This document shows, piece by piece, positions 12,257 to 23,300 of a DNA stretch of 64,000 bases (position 1 is the stretch's first letter; every line of letters starts with the position of its first letter). A program made the position numbers and the translations under genes. The notes under the pieces were generated by a model. That model saw only the letters and a list, made by a program, of their open reading frames with translations, was not told the origin of the DNA and ran no database searches. The stretch covers positions 372,001-436,000 of the forward strand of contig JAQGEQ010000335.1 of NCBI GenBank assembly GCA_034620365.1. Reading direction: 5' to 3'. The stretch is from Pegea sp. RAD2-039 (lineage: Eukaryota > Chordata > Thaliacea > Salpida > Salpidae).

Positions 12257-12766
12257 TTACTTCTTACGGTTTCGTCCTCCACCACGATTTGTTTTGATGG
12301 CGCTCAAACTTGCTTCCTTCGCTGCTTTCTGCCGATCTTCCTGTTCTTGTTTCGCTAGTCTTCGCTTCTCAGCTGCAGCTTCCCGTTCCTTCCTGATGAT
12401 GGCTAATCGAGCCAGGTCAGCGCGCGCTTCATCGGTTTTTCCCTGAGCGTGAAGCTGTTGGTAGCGACGAGTAGCTTCTTGTTTGTTAATCTCTTCTCGT
12501 TGTCGACGAGACATCTCAGGTTTTGCTTCATCTCCAGCATCAACTAGAGCTGAGATCTTTTTTGATTTATTTGAGACATAATTAGGATTATTGGTCTGGA
12601 TCAGTGATTCACTCTTGACATCTTCATCAGAGGAGTCTTCTTCTGAAGAGCTCTCTTTCTTTTTTTCTCTCCAGTTCATATCACTTGTTTGTTGTGTTTT
12701 CAATTCTTCAACATTAGTGAACTGGCGAGCACGCCCTTTGTAGTTCTTTCCTTTTCCATATGGCAT
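12257..12766 (-). CDS. PDAP1: PDAP1, 28 kDa heat- and acid-stable phosphoprotein
   Basis: Small, highly charged conserved protein of 169 residues (human 181), intronless here. The family (PDGFA-associated protein 1, PAP28) is linked to growth-factor signalling and translation control; biochemical activity is not well defined. The N-terminus GKNYKGRARQFT matches human GGHKGRARQYT. A serine/acidic tract with casein kinase 2-like sites (SSSEEDSSDEDVKSE) follows. The conserved C-terminal half carries SRRQREEINKQEATRRY, QGKTDEARADLARLAIIRKE and a Lys/Arg-rich helix. The protein ends with TNRGGGRNRKK, whose extra glycine-arginine tail is not in human PDAP1. The start is the only ATG that preserves the family N-terminus. 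Confidence 0.95.
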   Translation of the reverse strand: MPYGKGKNYKGRARQFTNVEELKTQQTSDMNWREKKKESSSEEDSSDEDVKSESLIQTNNPNYVSNKSKKISALVDAGDEAKPEMSRRQREEINKQEATRRYQQLHAQGKTDEARADLARLAIIRKEREAAAEKRRLAKQEQEDRQKAAKEASLSAIKTNRGGGRNRKK

Positions 12767-13216
12767 GATGATTTCGTTATCAAGACAACTTTACTAAACA
12801 ACCTTTATGATAAATTTGAAAAAAAAACAAAATTAGAAAAATCTACTACAGAATTATGAATGATTTCAACTTTTAAACAAAATCAAACTATTTAAATCAT
12901 AAAGAAGCAAAATCAAAGCAACAAAATATAGTAAAAATAGCAACAATTAATAACACCTAACAAGTAGATATAAGAGCAAAATATTTAACAGAAATTAAGA
13001 TAAATTATAAATAAATATCATATTATGAAAACTGTTTTATAAACGATTATCTTAGTCCAATATATAAGCTAGTAATTATCATTTATAAGCTGGTAAATAT
13101 GGTAGATGTTAAAAAGTTTATTTGTATGCTTTTAATTTCAAACATAGACATTAAGGAATCACAGAGAAAATTTGAAATACTTTACATATCAGATATAGAG
13201 AATGCAATTGAAGTTG
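12767..13216. other. PDAP1-SHMT spacer
   Basis: About 450 bases, AT-rich. It should hold the PDAP1 promoter and the SHMT 3' UTR. No motif recognised. Confidence 0.4.
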
Positions 13217-14650
13217 TTACAAATTTTTCATTCCAGGCATAGGAAACTTTGAAGCAAAATTGATCACTTTTAACTTTAATTCAGCCACCTTTGTCTTAAA
13301 TATTTCATTTTCATACAAAGCTGACTTAAAATCTTTAAATGAAGCTTTAGGTGGCAAACTACTTTGAATTTCTTGAGTAAGTAGAACTCCTTGATGAATA
13401 TATTCTGCAACTTGAACAAAATCATTCTCAACAAGTCCTCTTGAAGTTAAAGCTGGAGAACCTAAACGTAGACCACTTGGTCGAAGAGCAGATTTGTCAC
13501 CAGGACAAGTATTTTTGTTACAAGCAATTCCAATTGCTTCTAGAACTTTATCACATCTATTTCCATCAGTTTGCTTATTCTTTAAGTTTACTAAAATTAA
13601 ATGGATGTCTGTTCCTTTAGTAACCAAATCATAACCTTTATTCATCAAACAATCACCTAATATTGCTGCATTTTTCATAACTTGCCTCTGATATTCTTTG
13701 AAATTTTCAGAACCAGCTTGTTTTAAAGCTACAGCAATTGCAGCAATGGCATGATTATGTGGTCCACCTTGTAGTCCTGGAAAAACAGCTTCATTGATAG
13801 GCTTTTCTAAGTTATACATAAGAGGTGGTTTTCCATTTAAGAAATCTTTTCGAATTCCTTTTCTATAAAATATCATAGCCGCTCTTGGACCCCTTAGAGT
13901 TTTATGAGTTGTGGTGGTAACAATGTCACAGTGTTGAAAAGGCGAAGGAATTAAACCAGCAGCTACTAACCCTGAAATATGAGCCATATCAGCCAATAAT
14001 AAAGAATCATTTTGGGTGGCAATTTTTTTAAACCTTGCATAATCTAATAGTCTTGAATAACAACTTATTCCAGCTATAATAAGCTTAGGTTTAAAAAGTT
14101 TAGCATTTTCTTCCAGCTTATCATAATCTATAAGTCCAGTTAAAGAATCAACTTTATAAGGCATTGATTCAAAAAATATTGATGTTGCAGATATTTTCTT
14201 TTTATCTGTCATGAAACCATGAGTTAAATGACCACCATCTGGGAGGTCTAGACCCATTATCCTACCATGAGGCTCAACTACAGCAGTATAAACAGCAAAA
14301 TTTGCTGGAGAACCAGAATAAGGTTGAACATTCACCCCCCACTCTTCAGGGTTTAACTTAAAAACTTCCAATGCTCTTTTCTGACATAAGACTTCCATTT
14401 TATCAATATTTTCAGTACCACCATAATACCTTACACCTGGGTATCCTTCTGAATATTTATTATGTAAGCAAGAACTCAAAGTTTCTAAAACAGCACAGCT
14501 TGTAAAGTTTTCTGAAGCAATCAGCTCTAAACCTTCAATTTGTCTCTTTTTTTCTTCAACAATTATATCATATATCTCTGGGTCATTTATTTGTAGGGAT
14601 TCTTCCAGCAATGATTCTGAATATAGTTTTTTATTATCACCATCTGCCAT
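13217..14650 (-). CDS. SHMT: Serine hydroxymethyltransferase, cytosolic-type
   Basis: PLP enzyme that interconverts serine plus tetrahydrofolate with glycine plus 5,10-methylene-tetrahydrofolate, feeding one-carbon metabolism. 477 residues from the ATG at 14650; the frame runs further upstream only through a TTG codon. Landmarks: [12 protein letters not shown] (N-terminal substrate and cofactor region), [63 protein letters not shown], and the PLP-binding lysine in [20 protein letters not shown] near residue 250. Near the C-terminus it has [19 protein letters not shown]. No mitochondrial presequence is visible, so I call it cytosolic. The CDS has no intron, unlike vertebrate SHMT1/2. All active-site motifs are intact, so it is not a decayed retrocopy. 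Confidence 0.98.
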   Translation of the reverse strand: MADGDNKKLYSESLLEESLQINDPEIYDIIVEEKKRQIEGLELIASENFTSCAVLETLSSCLHNKYSEGYPGVRYYGGTENIDKMEVLCQKRALEVFKLNPEEWGVNVQPYSGSPANFAVYTAVVEPHGRIMGLDLPDGGHLTHGFMTDKKKISATSIFFESMPYKVDSLTGLIDYDKLEENAKLFKPKLIIAGISCYSRLLDYARFKKIATQNDSLLLADMAHISGLVAAGLIPSPFQHCDIVTTTTHKTLRGPRAAMIFYRKGIRKDFLNGKPPLMYNLEKPINEAVFPGLQGGPHNHAIAAIAVALKQAGSENFKEYQRQVMKNAAILGDCLMNKGYDLVTKGTDIHLILVNLKNKQTDGNRCDKVLEAIGIACNKNTCPGDKSALRPSGLRLGSPALTSRGLVENDFVQVAEYIHQGVLLTQEIQSSLPPKASFKDFKSALYENEIFKTKVAELKLKVINFASKFPMPGMKNL

Positions 14651-16700
14651 TCTTAAAATCAAAAAATCTTTTCAAAATAAATTTATAAGTAGTAGATCAA
14701 ACCTGAAAAAAATAATTTATGTTTAGTCTCTTTGAGTAAAAAAATATTTCATCAAAATTCTTCATAAAAATTGTCCATAAATTTAAACAACATTTTTAAT
14801 TAAAAGTTCCAAAGATAAATTAATAAAATTTAATTATTATTCAATACAGATAAAAAAATGAATAGTTAAAATTAGTTTTATATTTTATTGCTAGATTTTC
14901 TATTAAATGGATATTTTAAAGCGATAAAATGATTTTAGTTTCCATAAATTTATCCAACATTAAATTTTATAAAAATAAAGTATGTAAATCATTATGATAG
15001 TTTCAAAAATTTTAATGAGAATTCAACGAAAAATTAGCAAACCTGAAAGATAAAATGAAATATTAAGTAATAAATTAACAATTTATATGAGTTTGTTACA
15101 GTAAAATATTTACTTTAAGCTAAATTTAAAAATTAAAATATATATTGCGTATGACAAATTTTAAGCAGTTACCCTAAAGAGTATTCTACTTTTAAATAAA
15201 TGATAGTAGAAAGAAAATATATATACATAAAAAATAAACCAATAATAAATTTAAACGCACCTCAGAAACTACTGAAAGAATAAAAAGTAGACTATAAAAG
15301 AAAATTGAGTAAACTTGTATAATACAAAAGCTCGACATTCAGTAAAATATTTTGTTTTTTTCTGTATTTTAAACTTATTCAAGTTAAGCATTGTCAATGC
15401 TATTTATTAGAAGCATATGTGCCCTTAAAACCCCCCAGTTTTAAATCATTTTTTTAACTACTAAAAAGTAAAGTGAAATGGTTAAGTTTTCAACTTTTTT
15501 CTTCTTATTGTTGAAATAAGTTGTGTCCTAGATAAGAAAGAAAAGAAGAGCTTTGATGATACTAGAAGCTGTGACATCGATCCTAGAAGCAGGGGAACAG
15601 CAGCATGGAGGCTTAGCGGTCCAACAGATAAGCTGAAGATTCACCTTCAGAGTGTTGCGGGTACGACTAATTGATAATCATTTTACAATTGTGAACATGT
15701 GTAGTCCTCTCTGCTGGGATAAAATTATTTGGTTAAAGAAAATGTGGTATATTTGAACGGTATTACAATAGATTATGTTACCGCATATGTAAATGCCATC
15801 AGAAGATAGGCCCCACCCTATATATATTTATAAGTTTTTCTATTACATTTGGGTTATTTGTCATTACCTACCGTTGTTGTTGGGCTCAATTTACAATAGA
15901 ATAAAACTCAAGTAAAAAAGAGTTACTGTCACTACAGTATTTAAACTGCTCCAGTGTGCTACCTAGAGACTAAGAAATCTATTGCTAACAACAAACGCAG
16001 AGTTGATGTCAAAACCCAAAGAAATAGTAATTATCGAGTCAATCACAGTCATTGAATATCTCAAGAGTAGCGGACCAAGGACAAGCAATGCGTCCAGGAC
16101 AGTGATGAGTGGCTTAAAACTTTTGTCACCATAGTAGATACTTTTCGGTATGCTTTATTTTTTTAATGCAGATGTAAATACTACACCGAGGAAGCTATGA
16201 AAGATGATATGCTGGTCAGCGTTAATGACGCTGAAATACAATGGAGTTTACTCAAGATCCAAGGTATCAGATCGAAATCAACCAAAAAAATATTACCATT
16301 CTTTGAAAGTAGAGAGACAGGCTGCAGCGCCTTTGCTCAAACTTTAGTCTCCACAATGTAACAAAGTAGCAAAGAAAATCCTTAAATGACAAGGAAAAAT
16401 ATGATCCTTGTCTCCAATGCTACAGAATCTTTCACCAATTTTGAAAACTCAGAAACGACTGAAGCTAAAAATTAATTCAAACAGTAATTGAATTGTTTTT
16501 GCGAAAATTTTAGGCAGCAAAGTTATAACAACAATTGACTGTTTCGAAAGCTGGTTGTACTTCAGATAAAATAAAAACAGTGAAAAAGAAATAAAAAAGT
16601 TTGTAAGGTCCTTTTCTCTTCTATGTTATCAGTTTCTGTTTCCTATCCTTTAATTGTTTGCGGAGTAGAGAGCGCCATTCGGAGCAATCTTCTGCGGTAT
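14651..16700. other. Intergenic upstream of SHMT
   Basis: Non-coding. 14651-15500 is very AT-rich. 15540-16560 has a more mixed composition and scattered short open frames but no recognisable protein; it may be an old, decayed element. No RNA gene seen. Confidence 0.4.
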
Positions 16701-16705
16701 CTTTC

Positions 16706-16905
16706 CATTTTATTTATTTATTTATTTATATTTATATATATAAATGCAAAGGAGGGTGCCTAAAGAGAGCACATCTCACTAACACACATTCTCACGAGTT
16801 TTTTATGGTTTTTTTCAGGAGTTTTATATGTATCCACCTGGGGTCGAGCCCGGTACTTCCTAGCTAGAAGGTAGGTGTAGTAACCGCTTCGCCACTAAGC
16901 AGGAC
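16706..16905 (-). repeat. tRNA-derived SINE, full-length copy
   Basis: Read on the minus strand the unit starts near 16905 with a tRNA-like head. A perfect pol III A-box (TGGCGAAGCGG) lies at 16894-16884 and a B-box (GGCTCGACCCC) at 16850-16840, 44 nt apart as in tRNA genes. A unique body follows (TGTGTTAGTGAGATGTGCTC, then CCTCCTTTGCATTTA) and a tail of TAAA/TAAATA repeats. The 5' and 3' ends of the head do not pair as an acceptor stem, so it is a retroposon rather than a functional tRNA. A truncated second copy lies at 17921-17993. Confidence 0.75.
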
Positions 16906-17178
16906 AATGGGAAGGATCAATTTGCTGATATTGATAATAATATGTCTTGCATGTACCATTAAAACGAAGAAAAAGTTACATTTACCCTTTGAGAACTCTT
17001 TATAACTATAATAACAAATCTTTTGGTATCGACCCGTCTTCTTCGTTGTACTTTGTTGTCAGACCAGAGTGCTTTAAAAATTCCTTATTTGAGATCTTTT
17101 ATCCACAATACGTAGAATTCGACAAAGAAAACGAAGATGAAAAGTATTGAGTTTATTTCCGTTAGTTTTTGATAAGGT

Positions 17179-17773
17179 TCAACTTTTTATGGCGTATAAT
17201 AGCGTATCGCAGACGAAGATTCTGTAGATGGCAGCCTTGGTTTTGATGGATAACTTTAGATTATCCCAAACCCTGGAGGTAAACCGTGCAAATGTTTTCT
17301 CTGCTTTACCGATGCAGCTGTTGATCTCGCTTTCTATTGGTATCGATGATGTTTTTTTGATGAAGATAAATTCTTTCAGTAGACGCATGAAGCTCATGTT
17401 TTGATGATATTGAGAAGAAGATCCTAAAAAGTGTTTGGACAAAGACGCATCCCTAATTTACTCCACTTTTGATGGCAAATGGTTCAGAGCAGCTTCTATT
17501 ATATTGGACTGTTGCCTTAGTGATCGTATGAAATGATTTCACCATGTTAAAGAGACTAATCTTCAACAGTTTCAAGAATAGACCTTCCCTACTTACGAGT
17601 TCGAAAGCTTTGGTCAATGAACATGATATACAAAGGTCTATGTTATTTGCATTTTCCTGTAATTGACGAATACAAAAAATAATGCACATGGCAGAGCGTT
17701 TTGTTCTATGCACATTGTTCTGTGCAAAAATAATGCACATGTTAGAATATCGTGGAGAAGGGGAAGAAGACAA
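17179..17773 (-). pseudogene. Decayed non-LTR (LINE) reverse transcriptase fragment
   Basis: Minus-strand fragments of a LINE-type reverse transcriptase. The first (from 17773) contains DLCISCSLTKAFELVSREGL, matching the RT palm motif D-x-x-KAFD-x-V-x-R-x-x-L with the second Asp replaced by Glu. SCSEPFAIKSGVN follows, and then GCVFVQTLFRIFFSI after an in-frame stop. The second fragment (from 17442) contains SEINSCIGKAEKTFARFTSR and YRIFVCDTLLYAIKS, the region C-terminal to the RT core. The intervening catalytic part (the YADD box) is deleted. Stops, a frame change and the internal deletion make this a dead copy. It lies between two SINE copies. Confidence 0.7.
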
Positions 17774-17920
17774 GTTTTAGTAAGTCAGTCAGTAATCCGT
17801 CGCTATTAGCTGCTTTTCCAAAACCCATTGCAGAAATGACTTTACTATTTTAAAATTTGCATAATTTGATGCAAAAACGCATGAATCTCCACTACGTTAC
17901 ATTAAAATATAAATGTTATT

Positions 17921-17993
17921 TGTGAGAATGTGTGTTAGCGAGAGGTGCTCTTTTCAGGAACCTCCTTCGCATTTATTGAAATAAATAAATATA
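17921..17993 (+). repeat. 5'-truncated SINE copy, opposite orientation
   Basis: The plus strand reads GAGAATGTGTGTTAGCGAG, then GGTGCTCTTTTCAGGAACCT, CCTTCGCATTTATTG and a TAAA-type tail. Over about 50 bp it differs from the SINE at 16706-16905 at only a handful of positions. The tRNA head is missing, as expected of 5' truncation in LINE-driven retroposition. The pair looks like an inverted repeat 1.2 kb apart. Confidence 0.7.
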
Positions 17994-20310
17994 GCCAGTT
18001 ACATTGAAATAATTACGAATTAAGTATAAGAAATTCTGTTTAGTTTTTTATAGTACAAAACATAATCACTAGATAGCAGTAAAGATTTTTAGAATGCATA
18101 TTTCAATCATTCACATTTTCCATGTTGTTAAACTATTTTTTACGTGCTACTCACGTAACTTGTTTAGTAGATAGAAAATACAAATGACTGAACCTTTGTG
18201 AGTTTTAATTTATACATTTTCACTTAGGTTCTTCAATTGTAATAATCACAATAGTATTTTTCGTAAATTTGTTTTTTATTATAAAAAAGAAAGTTTGTTA
18301 ATTTTTTTACGTCAGTCAGATTTATATCTAAAGAAGTTTGAATGTCAGCTGAGAATTGAGACTTTTTTAAATTAGTAAGCCTTATAATCATACTTGCAAC
18401 ATTTTGCTCTTTTTGGGCAAATCATTACGTTAAAGAAATCTCATTAATATAAAATCTTATTATTATCCATAAGTTGAAATTTGACCAAACATATTAAACC
18501 TAAAAACCTAATTAAATTTATCTGTTGTACATTTAATTGTTTTGAATTTTTAACACAATATTTCTTACTCTTCTAATTACTTTAAGGGTAATTTAAGAGT
18601 ATGAAAGCAAAAGGAACAGTTGTTGAGTGATTATTAAATGTTTGAAAAATTATCTAGGTGATTTATAGTGAGAGATAAGTTATTGTGAGCTTACATGACT
18701 GTTTTATAACTTAAACAAATTTGAATTCTTTAATCTTTTTGTAAGTTTACTTGTACTTAGAATCTAGATATATAGTTTTGGATATTTAATTGCTACCATT
18801 ATGGAACTTCAGTCGGCTATAATCAAGTTAGTTTCTGCACGACTAAGATAGAAATAAAATTGCTTGTGAAAGGTATTACGTCCGCTCACAGTTGCCTACG
18901 GCAACTTCTAAGTAGTTAGAATGTCTTTCATGAAGAGTTTAATAAAGTTTGTTATTTCTAAAATCTACAGAAGTTAAAAAAACATTTATATTATATTTAT
19001 TTTATATCTAACAATATTTTATATCTGATAATTAAGTTTATCATATGACAATTTATTAGGAATAAGTATAAAAAGTTTAGAATAACGTTTACATATACCA
19101 TAGAATTAAAAAAATAATTTAATATTTTTATACAATGGGTTAGAATAAAAAGTGTTTAAACTAAAAATTTATAAACGGTAAGTTTTCGTTACATTAGATT
19201 TTAATTATATTGTTTTATCTTTTAATTTAGAAAGTTAATCTAATAGTTATCAGTAATTATCTTTAAATATTTTCAAAAAAAAAACTTAAAATTTGGTTTA
19301 TGTAAAGTTTGAAAAAATTATTAGTGATATTATGCTTAAACCTTTGTTGGAAATTATAAGAAATAATGTTTTTGTAAACCAAGTTGACTTCGCATTGTAA
19401 TTTTAAATGAATAAAATACCATAGAATAGCTTGAGCAAATTTATTGATTATTTTAAGTTCTATAAATTTAGATAAAAAAGCAACACAAACAAAATTTTAC
19501 TATTATTGGTAGACAAGCGATTCGTTTTTGTTTTATTTATTTAAACTTTCAGGTTGTTTTGATAAACTACTGAAGGATTTGAAAATGAACGTTTTTGAAT
19601 TAAGTAGCATTTTTTTAACATTCTAATATTATTTAAATAGGAACAACGTATAAACCTTAATTTTCATAACAAGTTTATCTAACATAGAATACATTTTAAT
19701 AATAAACTTTTAATTGAAAACTTTTAATTCAAATGATTACTTCCATAAATCCAACATTTATTCATAGATCATCATATAACTTTTTGCATAAAAATGTTTC
19801 TAATTCAAAAGCTTACATTTGAGCTTCAGAAACTTACTCAAATTGATAACAAATTTTTGATATAGTAACAACTTAAAAATCTGATAATTATCATGATTTT
19901 AAGTATCTATAAGTATTTGCAAATGCAAAATTATAGTTAGTAGTAAAATTGTTTCATGTTTTAAACGTTTTTTAGGCCAACTGTTACATGACAAGTTAAT
20001 GAAATAGATCATACTAAATACTAAGTTAAGGAAACAACTTTATAGATTGCTCGCGTAGACATTGTCTGCTGAGCAGCATTTTAACTAAGAAAGTTTTTGA
20101 CAAGTAGATAGATAAAGTTCAAAGTACTTAAACATCAGATTAAGTTTTGTTTTTATATTTTGCATAGTAAATATTTGTAAGTATTCATCAGATGAACTTA
20201 TTTAATCTTATAATCTGTAGAAAAACTGTTCATTGAACATATTTTCGTTTATAGAAACAATAAACAAGGTGAGTGTGAGATTTTGTAATAGAAATTTGTT
20301 TGAAGCAAAA
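17994..20310. other. AT-rich intergenic and 5' flank of the multi-span gene
   Basis: No coding region recognised. A good donor (AACAAG/GTGAGT) at 20267-20268 just upstream of the first coding ATG hints at alternative 5' structure for the following gene. Confidence 0.4.
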
Positions 20311-23300
20311 ATGAACCACAATGGAGATAAAAAAAGAAAGTCAGGAATTGAAAGCTTGTTTCCAATGGACAAACATTCCGATGAAGGAAAAGCTCAATTG
20401 TCTTTTAGTAGACAACCTTCTCGAAATAATAACAGCAGTTCACTTTTTGCTTCAAATGTTCAGCTTCCTAACACAAGAACATTTGAAGATTTTGCAAATG
20501 AAGCAAACGGAACAGGAACTAATGTCACATCTAGAAATTACATTAATTCAAAGTCTAAGTCTCATAAAAAGAAATTGATCAATCAATCAGCAACTTCTAC
20601 AAGCTCGTCTTGCTCCAATAGTCATTTCGACAGAGAATCAAAATCTTTAGGTGAGCCTCAATTGATTACGTTCATGTCTTTGTTAAACATCTTCTGTTTG
20701 TACTTAAATATATTAAATATTTTTTATCTCCATTAATTAATGACTATAGAACGTATTTTAGTTGAAAATTGTAATTACAATGCTTTATCTAAACTCAACT
20801 TTAATTGTGAGGTAATATTTATAAAGTTACTGAACATCCTTTTGTAATTCATGATTAAATGATATCGATTTTTACTGTTATAAACTTAACTCTATGTGAA
20901 GTAGAGATAGCAATTATTTTAGCTTTTAGCAAATAGAAACAGGAAAGTCTTTAGAAGAAAGTTTACAACTTTCAACTAATTTTTTCTCATTCAATTTCTT
21001 ACTCTGAATCAAACGAATGTTATAAAAACGCTTCCTAAATATCATTGGAACTAAAACAGTATTCTGACGTGAGATGTATTTTATTGCCAAATATTTTCTT
21101 TTCATTCTAACAAGCTGTTTTAAGCTCATTCTTTTGACTAACCTGTCTTTATAGGCGGTATTCAAAACAAAGATTTCGGTAAAACGCGATACAGAAATCT
21201 AGGTTAAGTTGAGTTTATTTCAATTATCTTAACTTATTTTTGTTTATCACTAGATCATAACATTTGTTTGTAGTTTCCATTTGTAATATATTTATTTAAC
21301 ATTTTACCTATAAAGTAACTAAATACAATTTCAATAGCAAAAAGATTAATGATTGAAACTCAAAAATACTTCACCTGCTTTGCCAATTAAAATTTTAGTA
21401 TTAGAAAATATATTTAGATAAAATAAAGTTTTTAACAAGATTCTATTTGTTCGAAATTACTTTAAGATAAATATTTAACAAATTTAAATGTTAAAGCAAT
21501 TATAACTGATAATAAGATTATATTTATAGGTTAATAAAAGTAAAAAATGAATTTGAAGCTGTACCTTTTATACAGGTTTTTAGTATGGAAAATGGATGCC
21601 TGCTATTTATTAGTTTAATAGTTTTAATAGTAATAATATATTTTTGTTCCATCAGCAAAAGCTGGGTTACATTCAGATGTAATTTGATAAATGATTTAGA
21701 TAAATTAGAATTTGTTTGAATATTTTGCTCTACGTTTAACATTATAACAATTGATTTAAAGATATAGATTAAACATATGAAATAGTAATTTTTTATGTAC
21801 TTATTCTCATCAAATACTTTTTTTAAACACTTTAAACTACTAAAAAAGCGTAGGAAGAAAGTTGTAAATAGAAGAATAGATGAGAATTGCTCTTATGGTC
21901 TTCTGAGAAATCACTGAAGTTATTCTCAAGTATAAAATTTAGACAAAGAAAACAACGTTGATGTGAAATGTTGATCAATAAATTTTCTTATAAGATAAAA
22001 CGTTTTCTCCTCATTTATTTGTTCAACAAATTCGTAGCAAGCAGAGGGACTCTTTTTCAAATGCGATCTAGCATCGAAGAACATAGAAGCATAAAATCTA
22101 CGATGCAAACAAAAGCAACTTTCATCAGTGTAAACAAAAGAGCAGCTAATCATTGCATTCAAGCAATTCGTCGAGGAATTCCACCAAATATTTCCCTTCA
22201 ATCAGATGAACGAAACCTGCGTTCAGCTTCTTCTCAAGGTTAGTTTTTAAATAGTACCCTCTGATTGTTCTCCTGTTGTCTTTGCTCCTTGCTTTAACAG
22301 TTTTTAATATTAATTTAGCTGATGAATTTTTTATAAGGAGCGAATATTGAAGATGAAAAGTTCTTGAGCTAACTCTTAAATAGTTTGTAGAAAAAGATTC
22401 AAACTCCCTGAAAATAATCTTATAACTAGCATATAAGTAAAATTTAAGTATTTAAAATTACTTCCTTTAAATGTCAACTATCGTAAGAGCGCTTAGCTGC
22501 TACTGTGTTTTTAATGAAAAGCTCCAGTTTGGAGAAAATGCTTTCCAGATAGTAAAATATTTGTTCTGCTACCAAACAAAAGAAACGCTACATAGAATCA
22601 CCAACAAAAATTAAAATAAATCAGGTGTTGCACCAAATACTCTCATGAAGATTTAGTCAGTTTAGACTATATAGAGATTGTTCTACAACGCAAAGTGGAT
22701 CCTATATTTAGTGAATATTTATTAGATATTTATTATAAATGTTTACTGAATCATCAAATCTGAAAGCTAGAAGTTTGCAAAACTTTAGTTGTAAAATCGG
22801 AAGTTTAATGATTACCACCAAAAAATTGTAACTTTTTTGAGGCAAACATAAACTTAGTTTTTCTTTTTAAAAGTTCAATATTAAAACAGTAGATTTTTAC
22901 AATTGTAATCCGATGAAAACTTAAAAAGAAAGCTTACGTAATCAAGTTAAGAAAGTAAACTTAAATTTAAAGTTTTTTTGCTTAAAGTTATAAAATGTAT
23001 TAAATTTTTCTAAAGAATCCAAAACTCATATAAACAGTCTTATAAAAAATGTATTAGCTACTGAATAGATTTCTTCTAAGGTCCTTGTTGTCATTACATT
23101 TAGAAATCAAACCAAATGTTAAAGCAAGTAAAACCTAATGATAAAAATTGAAAATCGGTATTATTAACAATTATTAAGAGTAAAATTAAAAATACAAAAT
23201 ATCGAACCGATAAGGAAACTTCTTTATAAAATGTTTAAATTGTTATACAAAAGTAAAGTTGCCTTTCTAAGAGATTGGATAAATTTTTAGTAATTGGAAA

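Noticed and set aside
13217..14650. SHMT as a processed pseudogene
   Set aside because: Intronless but with every catalytic motif intact and no disablement over 477 codons.
16837..16905. Functional tRNA gene on the minus strand
   Set aside because: A- and B-boxes are good, but the two ends cannot pair as an acceptor stem and a SINE body with an A-rich tail follows.
16706..17993. DNA transposon with terminal inverted repeats
   Set aside because: The two inverted copies each end in an A-rich tail and one has a pol III tRNA-like head, so they are two SINE insertions in opposite directions, not the ends of one element.
20926..21165. Basic 79-codon ORF in intron 1 of the five-span gene
   Set aside because: Antisense to that gene, Lys/Arg/Leu-rich as expected from AT-rich sequence, no splice context or family.
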